Part shown: in pieces, positions 7,712 to 14,161 of the stretch | Numbering within the stretch: the first letter of the stretch is position 1 | Layout of the letters: the number at the start of each line of letters is the position of its first letter | Source: Akkermansiaceae bacterium UBA4589 | GTDB lineage: Bacteria; Verrucomicrobiota; Verrucomicrobiia; Verrucomicrobiales; Akkermansiaceae | Length of the DNA: 14,430 nucleotides | Direction: 5' to 3' | Assembly (NCBI GenBank): GCA_002387565.1 | Contig: DGJT01000033.1 | Coordinates: forward strand, 1-14,430 | Notes under the pieces: generated by a model | Seen by the model: only the letters and a program-made list of their open reading frames with translations | Told to the model about the DNA's origin: nothing | Databases searched by the model: none | Translations under genes and position numbers: made by a program

Positions 7712-8128
7712 ATGAATTTAATGCCAAAACGCACAAAATTTAGAAAAGCTCATAGAGGCAGCAGAGCAGGTAATGCTAGTCGCGGCGTAGAAGTGAGCTT
7801 TGGAGATTTTGGTCTACAAGCCCTTGATCGTGGTTGGATGAGCAATCGTCAAATCGAAGCATGTCGTATCGCCATCAACCGTTACCTCAAACGTCGCGGT
7901 AAAGTTTGGATTCGTGTATTCCCTCACAAGCCAATTACTGGTCGTCCACCTGAAACTCGTATGGGTAAAGGTAAAGGTGCCGTAGAAGGTTATGTAGCGG
8001 TTATCCGTCCTGGTAATGTATTATTTGAAATTTCTGGTGTACCAGAATCATCAGCTCGTGAAGCATTAAGACTTGCTTCAAACAAGTTGGGTATTCGCAC
8101 AAGATTTGTTAATCGTTCAACTCACTAA
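7712..8128 (+). CDS. rplP: 50S ribosomal protein L16 (uL16)
   Basis: L16 is a late-assembling 50S protein near the A-site tRNA elbow. The 138-residue product begins MNLMPKRTKFRKAHRG; the common N-terminus is MLMPKR or similar, so the ATG at 7712 fits, but the ATG at 7721-7723 (MPKRTK) is possible. Further landmarks are SFGDFGLQAL (29-38), KVWIRVFPHKPIT (64-76) and RMGKGKG (83-89). Arg83 aligns with E. coli Arg81, hydroxylated there by RoxA (YcfD). The start is preceded by TAAGGTT touching the ATG, which is too close for a normal Shine-Dalgarno; the same string precedes rplN. Confidence 0.97.
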   Translation: MNLMPKRTKFRKAHRGSRAGNASRGVEVSFGDFGLQALDRGWMSNRQIEACRIAINRYLKRRGKVWIRVFPHKPITGRPPETRMGKGKGAVEGYVAVIRPGNVLFEISGVPESSAREALRLASNKLGIRTRFVNRSTH

Positions 8129-8146
8129 TATTAATCATCAATTATT

Positions 8147-8344
8147 ATGGCACAAATTAAAGCTAAAGAGATTAGAGAACTTTCAGTTGATGAAATCAAC
8201 GGTAAGCTCAAAGATTTGAAACAAGAAGCCCTCAACTTGAGATTACAACAATCAACAGGTCAGTTGGACAACCCAGCGCGCCTTAAAGTAATTCGCAGAG
8301 AAGTGGCTAAGTACACCACCGTACTCAACGAGAAAAACAGTTAA
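8147..8344 (+). CDS. rpmC: 50S ribosomal protein L29 (uL29)
   Basis: L29 is a small two-helix protein next to L23 at the exit of the peptide tunnel. The 65-residue length is normal. The sequence shows the family pattern: KAKEIRELSVDEINGKL at the N-terminal helix, LKQEALNLRLQQSTGQL, then NPARLKVIRREVAKYTTVL, matching the usual helical hairpin with a loop around TGQLDNP. It lies between rplP (18 nt upstream) and rpsQ (12 nt downstream), the universal order. The start context is ATTATGG, with no Shine-Dalgarno sequence. Confidence 0.95.
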   Translation: MAQIKAKEIRELSVDEINGKLKDLKQEALNLRLQQSTGQLDNPARLKVIRREVAKYTTVLNEKNS

Positions 8345-8356
8345 TCAACGTATTTT

Positions 8357-8626
8357 ATGAGTCAAGAAACAGAACAGAAACCTCAGGGTATCAGAAAAGT
8401 TAGAATCGGCAATGTAGTATCTACTAGCATGGATAAAACAATTGTTGTAGAGTATGTTGCTCGCGTTCCTCACCCACAATTCAAAAAGATCATCAAGAAG
8501 TCTAAGAAATTCTATGCTCACGATGAAAAGAGTGAAGCAGCGGTAGGTGACAAAGTTAAAATCAGAGAAACTCGTCCAATTTCTAAAAAGAAATGTTGGG
8601 TGTTAGAAGAAATTATTTCTCATTAA
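8357..8626 (+). CDS. rpsQ: 30S ribosomal protein S17 (uS17)
   Basis: S17 is an early-binding OB-fold protein of the 30S body. The 89-residue product has GNVVSTSMDKTIVV (18-31), RVPHPQFKKIIKKSKKFYAHD (36-56), VGDKVKIRETRPISKKKCWVL (63-83) and a short C-terminal end. These are the standard S17 blocks, including the MDKT and GDKV..E.RP.SK signatures. The first about 12 residues (SQETEQKPQGI) are a polar N-terminal extension of ordinary size. It follows rpmC by 12 nt with an AT-rich leader. Confidence 0.96.
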   Translation: MSQETEQKPQGIRKVRIGNVVSTSMDKTIVVEYVARVPHPQFKKIIKKSKKFYAHDEKSEAAVGDKVKIRETRPISKKKCWVLEEIISH

Positions 8627-8647
8627 TTCAAATTATTTTATAAGGTT

Positions 8648-9013
8648 ATGATCCAGATGGAATCAAAAGTAAGTATAGCTGATAATACGGGAGCCCGTAC
8701 AGCTAAGATGATTGGTGTACTTGGTACCCGCAGTAAAGTAGCGCATGTTGGTGATATTATCACTGCACACGTTCGCGAAGCGATCCCAACCGCAACTATC
8801 AAAAAAGGTACTGTAGTTAAAGCTGTTGTTGTAAGAACAGCCGCTCCAATTAGAAGACCTGATGGTTCAATTCTTCGTTTTGATGGCAATGCTATTGTCA
8901 TTATTGACAAAGACGGCAACCCAAAAGGAACTCGTATTTTCGGCCCAGTAGCTCGTGAATTACGTGAGAAGAAATTTATGAAAATCGTGTCATTGGCACC
9001 AGAAGTACTCTAA
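8648..9013 (+). CDS. rplN: 50S ribosomal protein L14 (uL14)
   Basis: L14 lies at the subunit interface and forms intersubunit bridges; it is also the binding site of the silencing factor RsfS in other bacteria. The 121-residue product is the usual size. It begins MIQMESKVSIADNTGARTAK, showing the ADNTGA signature, and continues with IKKGTVVKAVVVRT, DGNAIVIIDKDGNPKGTRIFGPVARELR in overlapping parts, and the terminal IVSLAPEVL. The first ATG is kept because MIQM is the family N-terminus. TAAGGTT directly abuts the start, as at rplP. Confidence 0.97.
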   Translation: MIQMESKVSIADNTGARTAKMIGVLGTRSKVAHVGDIITAHVREAIPTATIKKGTVVKAVVVRTAAPIRRPDGSILRFDGNAIVIIDKDGNPKGTRIFGPVARELREKKFMKIVSLAPEVL

Positions 9014-9018
9014 TCAAT

Positions 9019-9249
9019 ATGAGCAAGACTAAAACCCACGTTAAAAAAGGAGACACAGTAGAAGTTATCTCTGGTTACCATAAAGGTAAACAAGGAGAAA
9101 TCCTCACTGTGAATGCGACAAAAGGCCAAGTACTTGTACAAGGCGTACGCATGATCAAAAAGGCTGTTAAGCCATCAGAACAAAATCAAGAAGGAGGTAT
9201 CATCGAGGTCGAAGGCCCAATCCATATCTCTAATGTGAAGAAAGTATAA
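9019..9249 (+). CDS. rplX: 50S ribosomal protein L24 (uL24), short form
   Basis: L24 starts 50S assembly by binding the 5' end of 23S rRNA and later sits near the tunnel exit. The KOW motif is clear: HVKKGDTVEVISGYHKGKQGEIL (7-29). GGIIEVEGPIHISNVKKV closes the protein. At 76 residues it is about 25 shorter than the E. coli protein, ending just after the HISNV block, where longer homologues continue with a C-terminal segment. The stop is a clean TAA with no continuing frame, so this looks like a natural short form. It begins only 5 nt after rplN, the tightest junction in the operon, and is followed by the widest internal gap. Confidence 0.95.
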   Translation: MSKTKTHVKKGDTVEVISGYHKGKQGEILTVNATKGQVLVQGVRMIKKAVKPSEQNQEGGIIEVEGPIHISNVKKV

Positions 9250-9313
9250 ACAATTTTAGGCGTTTGCGCTTAAGCTTAAATTTAATTTAAACTCATAGCT
9301 GACCCGCATTATT
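9250..9313 (+). other. Longest internal gap of the operon, with short palindromes
   Basis: These 64 nt between rplX and rplE contain GCTTAAGC at 9268-9275, overlapping AAGCTT, followed by the perfect inverted repeat TTAAATT-T-AATTTAA at 9276-9290. No T-run terminator and no convincing -35/-10 pair are present. It may simply be spacer, or a leftover of the point where operon segments joined. Confidence 0.4.
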
Positions 9314-9880
9314 ATGAAACCAACATTATTAAGTTATTACCAAGACAAAGTAGCACCAGCTCTCAAAGAAGAGCTCAAGGTAGCTAATATTCACCAAGTT
9401 CCTACACTCGAAAAGATTGTAGTGACTTCAGCTGTAGGCTCACATTCAGACAGAAAACAAGCTGTTGAAGATGCTGTAGCAGACATCTCTAAAATCACAG
9501 GCCAAAAGCCAAGTGTGACATACGCTCGCAAATCAGTCGCTAACTTTAAGTTACGTGAGGGTGAGGCAATCGGTGCACGTGTGACTCTAAGACAAGCCCA
9601 CATGTGGGAATTTCTCGATCGTTTCGTGAATATCACAACTCCAAACATTCGTGACTTTAGAGGGATCTCTCCAAAAAGTTTCGACGGCCAAGGTAACTAC
9701 GCTGTAGGTGTTGATGATCAATCAATCTTTCCTGAGATTGAACTTGAGAAAATCAAGAGAAAGTTAGGTTTTGATATTATTTTTGTAACCTCTACTAAGT
9801 GTGACAAGCAAGCTTACGCACTTCTTAAGCACTTAGGTGTTCCTTTCAGAGAAATCAAACAAAAAGCAACTGCAGAATAA
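9314..9880 (+). CDS. rplE: 50S ribosomal protein L5 (uL5)
   Basis: L5 binds 5S rRNA in the central protuberance and contacts P-site tRNA. The 188-residue product has LEKIVVTSAVG (32-42), the TGQKPSVTYARKSVANFKLREGEAIG region, then NIRDFRGISPKSFDGQGNY and a FPEIELEKIKRKLGFDI block, all of which are L5 landmarks. It follows a 64-nt gap and begins in the context ATTATGA. rpsH comes next, 18 nt downstream; rpsN, which follows rplE in most bacteria, is missing from the cluster. Confidence 0.97.
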   Translation: MKPTLLSYYQDKVAPALKEELKVANIHQVPTLEKIVVTSAVGSHSDRKQAVEDAVADISKITGQKPSVTYARKSVANFKLREGEAIGARVTLRQAHMWEFLDRFVNITTPNIRDFRGISPKSFDGQGNYAVGVDDQSIFPEIELEKIKRKLGFDIIFVTSTKCDKQAYALLKHLGVPFREIKQKATAE

Positions 9881-9898
9881 TTTAAAAGAAACTATATT

Positions 9899-10300
9899 AT
9901 GGCAACATTATCAGATCCTATCGCGGACTTTTTAACTCGACTCAAAAATGCTTGTATGGCAGGTAACGAAGAGTTCAGGGCACCGCATTCAAACATGAAA
10001 GAAGATATTGCAAAAGTTCTCAAGGACGAAGGTTATATCTGGAACTTTGAAATTCAAAACGACGCCAAAGGGCACAAAGAAATTCTCGTAAAAACTAAAT
10101 TCATTGACGGTGAGTCAGTGGTTAAAGAGGTTAAAAGAGTTTCTAAGCCAGGTCGTCGTCAGTACGTATCAGTAAGCGAAATTCCTTACGTGATGAGTGG
10201 CTTAGGTTCATCTATCATTTCAACTTCTGCTGGCGTTATGTCAGGAGCGCAAGCACGTCGTAAAAATACAGGTGGAGAAATTCTCGCCTTTATTAAATAA
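9899..10300 (+). CDS. rpsH: 30S ribosomal protein S8 (uS8)
   Basis: S8 is a primary binder of 16S rRNA helix 21 and, in enterobacteria, the repressor of the spc operon. The 133-residue product starts with DPIADFLTRLKNACMAG (6-22). Its C-terminal part carries the signature STSAGVMSGAQARRKNTGGEIL, matching the family pattern of TS.GVM followed by GGE. It lies between rplE and rplF with 18- and 20-nt gaps. Any spc-type autoregulation would need an S8-binding mimic near rplE; I did not identify one. Confidence 0.97.
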   Translation: MATLSDPIADFLTRLKNACMAGNEEFRAPHSNMKEDIAKVLKDEGYIWNFEIQNDAKGHKEILVKTKFIDGESVVKEVKRVSKPGRRQYVSVSEIPYVMSGLGSSIISTSAGVMSGAQARRKNTGGEILAFIK

Positions 10301-10320
10301 TTGTTAACCTTCATAGAAAC

Positions 10321-10863
10321 ATGTCTAGAATTGGAAACAAAATCATTACTATACCTGCTGGCGTAACTATTGAAGTTAGCGCAACACAGGTTGTCAAAGT
10401 TACAGGTTCAAAAGGTAGCTTAGAATATCAATTACCACAAGGTATCACTCTTGAGCAAGAAGACGCGCAAATCACTCTCGTAAGAGAAGCTGAGACACGC
10501 CAACTTAAAGCTCTTCACGGAACAGCTAGAAGCTTAGTTAATAACATGATTATTGGCGTAGTAGACGGCTTTGTTAAAGAACTTGAAATTCAAGGTGTTG
10601 GTCTTAGAGCAGCAGTCAAAGGTACAACCCTTGACTTAAGCCTAGGTAAATCACACCCAATCTTGCACCCAATCCCATCTACACTTACTGTAACTGTTGC
10701 TGACAACACGAAAGTGAAAGTAGAAGGAATTGATAAACAAGAAGTAGGTCAATTTGCAGCAGAAGTACGTGCTTACTATCCACCAGAACCTTACAAAGGC
10801 AAAGGTGTACGTTATGCAGGTGAATGGGTACGTCGTAAAGCTGGTAAGAGTGTAGGTAAATAA
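10321..10863 (+). CDS. rplF: 50S ribosomal protein L6 (uL6)
   Basis: L6 lies near the base of the L7/L12 stalk and the sarcin-ricin loop. The 180-residue product has the two duplicated alpha/beta domains expected of the family: SRIGNKIITIPAGVTIEV at the N-terminus, ALHGTARSLVNNMIIGV in the first repeat, ELEIQGVGLRAAVKG beginning the second, and the C-terminal signature PEPYKGKGVRYAGEWVRRK. It is followed 17 nt later by rplR, the normal order. The leader CCTTCATAGAAAC before the ATG has no Shine-Dalgarno sequence. Confidence 0.97.
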   Translation: MSRIGNKIITIPAGVTIEVSATQVVKVTGSKGSLEYQLPQGITLEQEDAQITLVREAETRQLKALHGTARSLVNNMIIGVVDGFVKELEIQGVGLRAAVKGTTLDLSLGKSHPILHPIPSTLTVTVADNTKVKVEGIDKQEVGQFAAEVRAYYPPEPYKGKGVRYAGEWVRRKAGKSVGK

Positions 10864-10880
10864 TTTAAAATAAAGAAATC

Positions 10881-11234
10881 ATGAGTATTAACCGTAAAAG
10901 TATTCGTAAAAGAATTCACAAAAGAGTAAGACGCAAGATTAGTGGTACTTCACAACGCCCAAGATTGGCTGTGCATTACTCTAATCAACACATCTACGCT
11001 CAAATCATTGATGATGAAGCAGGTGCAACTATCTGTAGTGCTTCAACATTGAACAAAGAAGTAACAACTAAAGCCTCTAACGAAGCTGCAGCTGTACAAG
11101 TAGGTGCCCTTATTGCTAAAAAAGCAAAAGACAGCAAAATTGATACACTTGTATTTGACCGTGGTGGTCACAGCTATCATGGTAAGGTCAAGGCCTTGGC
11201 AGAAGCAGTAAGAGAAGGAGGAATTAAATTTTAA
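10881..11234 (+). CDS. rplR: 50S ribosomal protein L18 (uL18)
   Basis: L18 binds 5S rRNA together with L5. The 117-residue product has the basic N-terminal tail RKSIRKRIHKRVRRKISGT, the RPRLAVHYSNQHIYAQIIDD block, and the C-terminal end FDRGGHSYHGKVKALAEAVREGGIKF in overlapping parts, which match the family closely. The string GGAGGA at 11217-11222 is coding sequence for the conserved C-terminal REGG and lies 21 nt before rpsE, too far to act as its Shine-Dalgarno sequence. The gap to rpsE is 9 nt. Confidence 0.96.
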   Translation: MSINRKSIRKRIHKRVRRKISGTSQRPRLAVHYSNQHIYAQIIDDEAGATICSASTLNKEVTTKASNEAAAVQVGALIAKKAKDSKIDTLVFDRGGHSYHGKVKALAEAVREGGIKF

Positions 11235-11243
11235 TTAATCGCT

Positions 11244-11960
11244 ATGATGAGTGAAAATAATAACGAAAAGCCAGCTTCAGAAAAAGAAGCTCCAGTAGAA
11301 GCAACTGCTGCACCAGTAGAAGCTAAGGAAGCTCCAGAAGCTGCGGCTCCAGCTGAAGAAAAAGCACCAGTTGAGCAAAAGCCTGCTGAGAAAACAGCTG
11401 AAAAGCCTGCTTTCAAAAAGTTCAATAACAAGAAAAAGTCATTTGACCGCAACAACAAGCGTGGTGGTCGTAACGACAAACCAGTCGAAGAGGATCCATT
11501 AACTGAAAAAGTAGTACACATTAACCGTTGTGCGAAAGTAGTTAAAGGTGGTCGTCGCTTTAGTTTCTCTGCTCTTGTAGTAGTAGGTGACGAAGCAGGT
11601 CGCGTTGGTGTCGGTTTTGGTAAAGCAAACGAAGTTGCTGACTGTATCAGAAAAGCTAGTGAAATTTCTCGTAAAAACTTGGAAAAAGTAACAATTGTTA
11701 ATGGTACAATCCCACACGAAATTTATGCTGAACATGGTGGCGGCAAAGTGCTCCTTAAACCTGCGGTACCTGGTACAGGTATTATTGCTGGTGGTGGTGT
11801 GCGTGCTGTTTGCGAAGTAGCAGGTATTACTGATATCTTAGCAAAATCATTAGGTTCAAACAACTACGGTAACGTAGTGAAAGCTACACTTAAAGCTCTC
11901 TCAGAACTCAGATCTAAAGAGCAAGTACTTGCTCAAAGAGGTAAGAAAGTAGCTAAATAA
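11244..11960 (+). CDS. rpsE: 30S ribosomal protein S5 (uS5) with long N-terminal extension
   Basis: S5 helps form the mRNA entry channel and controls decoding accuracy. The core begins at about residue 88 (KVVHINRCAKVVKGGRRF, then SFSALVVVGD) and runs through GFGKANEV, the GGGKVLLKPA and PGTGIIAGGGVR loops and LGSNNYGNVVKATLKAL to residue 238. The spectinomycin loop (VKGGRRF) has its normal form. Before it lie about 85 extra residues that ordinary bacterial S5 (about 166 residues) lacks. Residues 1-55 are Ala, Pro, Glu and Lys rich and acidic, and 56-80 are basic with Lys, Arg and Asn (NNKKKSFDRNNKRGGRN). Two tandem ATGs (11244, 11247) are possible starts. rplO follows by 20 nt; rpmD is absent. 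Confidence 0.97.
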   Translation: MMSENNNEKPASEKEAPVEATAAPVEAKEAPEAAAPAEEKAPVEQKPAEKTAEKPAFKKFNNKKKSFDRNNKRGGRNDKPVEEDPLTEKVVHINRCAKVVKGGRRFSFSALVVVGDEAGRVGVGFGKANEVADCIRKASEISRKNLEKVTIVNGTIPHEIYAEHGGGKVLLKPAVPGTGIIAGGGVRAVCEVAGITDILAKSLGSNNYGNVVKATLKALSELRSKEQVLAQRGKKVAK

Positions 11961-11980
11961 TATTTAACTAATTAATTGAT

Positions 11981-12442
11981 ATGAAATTACATCAACTCAA
12001 AACTAACGAAGGCTCAAAGCACCGCGTCAAAAGACTTGGTAAAGGTGAGAGCTCAGGTTTAGGTAAAACTTCAGGTAAAGGTCACAAAGGTCAGAAGGCT
12101 CGCTCAGGTGGCGGTGTTCGTATCGGCTTTGAAGGTGGTCAGATGCCATTACATCGTCGTTTACCAAAACGTGGTTTTAACAACACAGCATTTGCTAAAG
12201 TCTATGCTGTACTTAACGTATCAGACCTCGAAGCTCGCTTCGAAGCAGGTGATACTGTAGACGAGGCAACTCTCGCCGACAGAAAGCTGGTCCAAGGTCG
12301 CTACTATGGTGTTAAAATTCTCGGTAACGGTGAAATCACAAAAGCTCTCAATGTTAAGGTATCTAAGCTTAGTGCTTCAGCTATCGCTAAAATTGAAGCA
12401 GCAGGTGGCACCATCATTGCTCCAGCTACAGAAGAGGCTTAA
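11981..12442 (+). CDS. rplO: 50S ribosomal protein L15 (uL15)
   Basis: L15 is a late 50S assembly protein with a globular end and a long arm into 23S rRNA. The 153-residue product shows the glycine- and lysine-rich N-terminal arm (RLGKGESSGLGKTSGKGHKGQ), the GGQMPLHRRLPKRGF signature (about 46-60) and a compact C-terminal domain ending in AAGGTIIAPA. It follows rpsE with no rpmD between. Its stop codon lies inside a small hairpin that precedes secY. Confidence 0.97.
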   Translation: MKLHQLKTNEGSKHRVKRLGKGESSGLGKTSGKGHKGQKARSGGGVRIGFEGGQMPLHRRLPKRGFNNTAFAKVYAVLNVSDLEARFEAGDTVDEATLADRKLVQGRYYGVKILGNGEITKALNVKVSKLSASAIAKIEAAGGTIIAPATEEA

Positions 12443-12449
12443 TTGCCTC
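12434..12449 (+). other. Small hairpin over the rplO stop, upstream of secY
   Basis: GAGGC (12434-12438) and GCCTC (12445-12449) are complementary and leave the loop TTAATT, which contains the rplO TAA at 12440-12442. A T4 run follows at 12461-12464, too short and distant for a strong terminator. It could slow or partly end transcription before secY, or be chance. Confidence 0.35.
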
Positions 12450-12494
12450 CTCTGGACTACTTTTGAACCATCACATAACTAACGACTTATCACT

Positions 12495-13970
12495 ATGATA
12501 GCAGGGTTTAGCAATGCTTGGAAATTACCTAACTTAAGAGAGCGTATCCTCTTTACTTTAGGTATGATCATACTCCTTAGATTAGGGGTTTATATTACCT
12601 TGCCGGGAATCGACTCAAGTGTTGTAGATGCTTGGATTGAGTCTCGCAAATCAGCAGAATCATCGAACCCATTAGGAGATGTAGGCGCTATGCTTAACAT
12701 CTTCTCAGGTGGTGGTTTGCAGCAATGTGGTATTTTTGCGTTAGGTATTATGCCATATATTTCTGCTTCTATTTTGATGCAGCTCATGACGGCCATTGTG
12801 CCACAATTCTCTAAGCTCTCTCGAGAGGATGGAGGACGTGCTAAAATCAACCAATACACACGTCTTGCAACTATCATCATTGCCATCGTGCAAGGTACAA
12901 TGCTTGCGATTGGTTTTCTTAACCCGCAGAACCTCTTCTACTTAGAAGGCATCCAAAACTTTGGGCCGCTTGTTTTAGTTCCAGGAACACTGTTTATAGT
13001 CTCTACAGTCATTATCATTGTAGCAGCTACTATGCTCCTTATGTGGATTGGTGACCAGATGACAGATCGAGGTATTGGTAATGGTACATCACTTATTATT
13101 ACCATTAACATTATTGCCGCTCTTCCAGGTGCTATGTGGCAATCATGGAGATTCTTTACGGATGGTGAAAACGCATTCGGTGCCTTAATTTTAGTAGGTC
13201 TTATCGTATTCCTCCTACTAGTCATAGCCGCTGTTATTACACTTACACAAGCGACACGTCGTATTGCTATCCAGCATGCTAACCGTGTGGTTGGTCGTAA
13301 GATGTACGGTGGTCAGACTCATTATCTCCCACTCAAGCTCAACTACTCAGGTGTGATGCCTATCATTTTTGCATCAGCACTTTTGACTTTGCCAATATTT
13401 GGTCTCAACCTTCTTTTCAAAGGTAAAGACTGGATTGTAACCGTGCAAGAAGTACTCAGCCCAGCAAGTAGTTGGTACTATGTCATTGCCGGCGCATTTA
13501 TCTTTATCTTTAGTTACTTCTGGGTATCTATGATGTTCCAACCACAACAAATTTCAGAAGATTTGAAAAAATCAGGTGGTTACATCCCAGGTGTGCGTCC
13601 AGGACAACCAACATCAGCCTTCCTTGAGAAAGTCATGAACCGCCTCACTTTTGCAGGTTCAATCTTCCTCATCCTTGTCTTTGTCTTACCAGGTGTCGTA
13701 CGTTGGGCAACAGACATGCCTGCCATGGCCGCTCAGTTCTTTGGTGGAACCAGTCTTCTCATTCTCGTAGGTGTGGTACTCGATGTCACAAAACAAATCG
13801 AAACTCACCTCCTCGAGCAAAACTACGAAGGCTTCTCAGGTAAAACCAGAGGCAAAGTCAACCGCTACCAAGTAGACGGTAAGAAGAAAGGAAATAGTGT
13901 GATAGTATACCTATGGGTGGCGATTGCGGTATTGCTTCTCATCTTCATCACAGCCCAGTTTACAGGTTAA
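12495..13970 (+). CDS. secY: Protein translocase channel subunit SecY
   Basis: SecY is the inner-membrane pore through which SecA or ribosomes push exported and membrane proteins. The 491-residue protein has about ten hydrophobic segments. Landmarks are the first transmembrane segment after LRERILFTLG, the plug and second-helix region GGGLQQCGIFALGIMPYIS, and SKLSREDGGRAKINQYTR in the following cytoplasmic loop. DRGIGNGTSLII and LKLNYSGVMPIIFAS follow in the second half, then the cytoplasmic segment SEDLKKSGGYIPGVRPGQPT, which contains the conserved R/G patch used by SecA. It is about 50 residues longer than E. coli SecY, with extra residues in the first periplasmic loop (about 35-60) and at the C-terminus. 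It comes 52 nt after rplO, a wider gap than usual here, and ends the operon. Confidence 0.97.
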   Translation: MIAGFSNAWKLPNLRERILFTLGMIILLRLGVYITLPGIDSSVVDAWIESRKSAESSNPLGDVGAMLNIFSGGGLQQCGIFALGIMPYISASILMQLMTAIVPQFSKLSREDGGRAKINQYTRLATIIIAIVQGTMLAIGFLNPQNLFYLEGIQNFGPLVLVPGTLFIVSTVIIIVAATMLLMWIGDQMTDRGIGNGTSLIITINIIAALPGAMWQSWRFFTDGENAFGALILVGLIVFLLLVIAAVITLTQATRRIAIQHANRVVGRKMYGGQTHYLPLKLNYSGVMPIIFASALLTLPIFGLNLLFKGKDWIVTVQEVLSPASSWYYVIAGAFIFIFSYFWVSMMFQPQQISEDLKKSGGYIPGVRPGQPTSAFLEKVMNRLTFAGSIFLILVFVLPGVVRWATDMPAMAAQFFGGTSLLILVGVVLDVTKQIETHLLEQNYEGFSGKTRGKVNRYQVDGKKKGNSVIVYLWVAIAVLLLIFITAQFTG

Positions 13971-14004
13971 AAAAGAGGTTTATTTCAAGCTATTAGCTTC
14001 GTTA

Positions 14005-14042
14005 TTTAAAGTGGGCAGTAGGTACTACAGCCCGACTTTAAA
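14005..14042. repeat. Long imperfect inverted repeat downstream of secY
   Basis: TTTAAAGT-GGGC-A-GTAG pairs with CTAC-A-GCCC-(G)-ACTTTAAA around the three-base loop GTA. This gives 16 base pairs with one A/A mismatch and one bulged G (position 14034). It has no T-run after it. It may protect the 3' end of the mRNA, block ribosome run-on, or be a protein-binding site. Confidence 0.7.
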
Positions 14043-14090
14043 AGCCTCGCTACTAGACTCAAACTAAACCCTTTTAGATAGTAATAAAAT

Positions 14091-14125
14091 AAAAAGCCTC
14101 AAGCAGAAATGTTTGAGGCTTTTTT
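14091..14125. terminator. Bidirectional intrinsic terminator of the operon
   Basis: AAAAAGCCTCAA (14091-14102) and TTGAGGCTTTTT (14113-14124) form a perfect 12-bp stem with a 10-nt loop; the T-run reaches 14125. On the opposite strand the arm AAAAAG becomes a T-run as well, continued by the A/T-rich flank, so it can stop transcription from either side. It lies 120 nt after the secY stop. Confidence 0.9.
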
Positions 14126-14161
14126 GTGCCTAGATAGGTAGGGTGGATACTCAACTAAGCT

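Noticed and set aside
8638..8919. Minus-strand frame opposite rplN
   Set aside because: Fully antisense to a conserved ribosomal-protein gene, no recognisable product.
9264..9292. Internal promoter before rplE (TTGCGC with an A/T-rich -10)
   Set aside because: No -10 close to consensus at the right spacing; the A/T palindrome explains the appearance.
11217..11222. GGAGGA as Shine-Dalgarno site for rpsE
   Set aside because: It is 21 nt from the start codon and encodes the conserved end of L18.
11231..11521. Minus-strand frame rich in Ser, Ala and Gly opposite the start of rpsE
   Set aside because: Its low complexity is the mirror of the Ala/Pro/Glu-rich S5 extension; no start signal or family features.
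12590..13225. Two minus-strand frames opposite secY
   Set aside because: They follow from the codon pattern of secY and show no signal or family motif.
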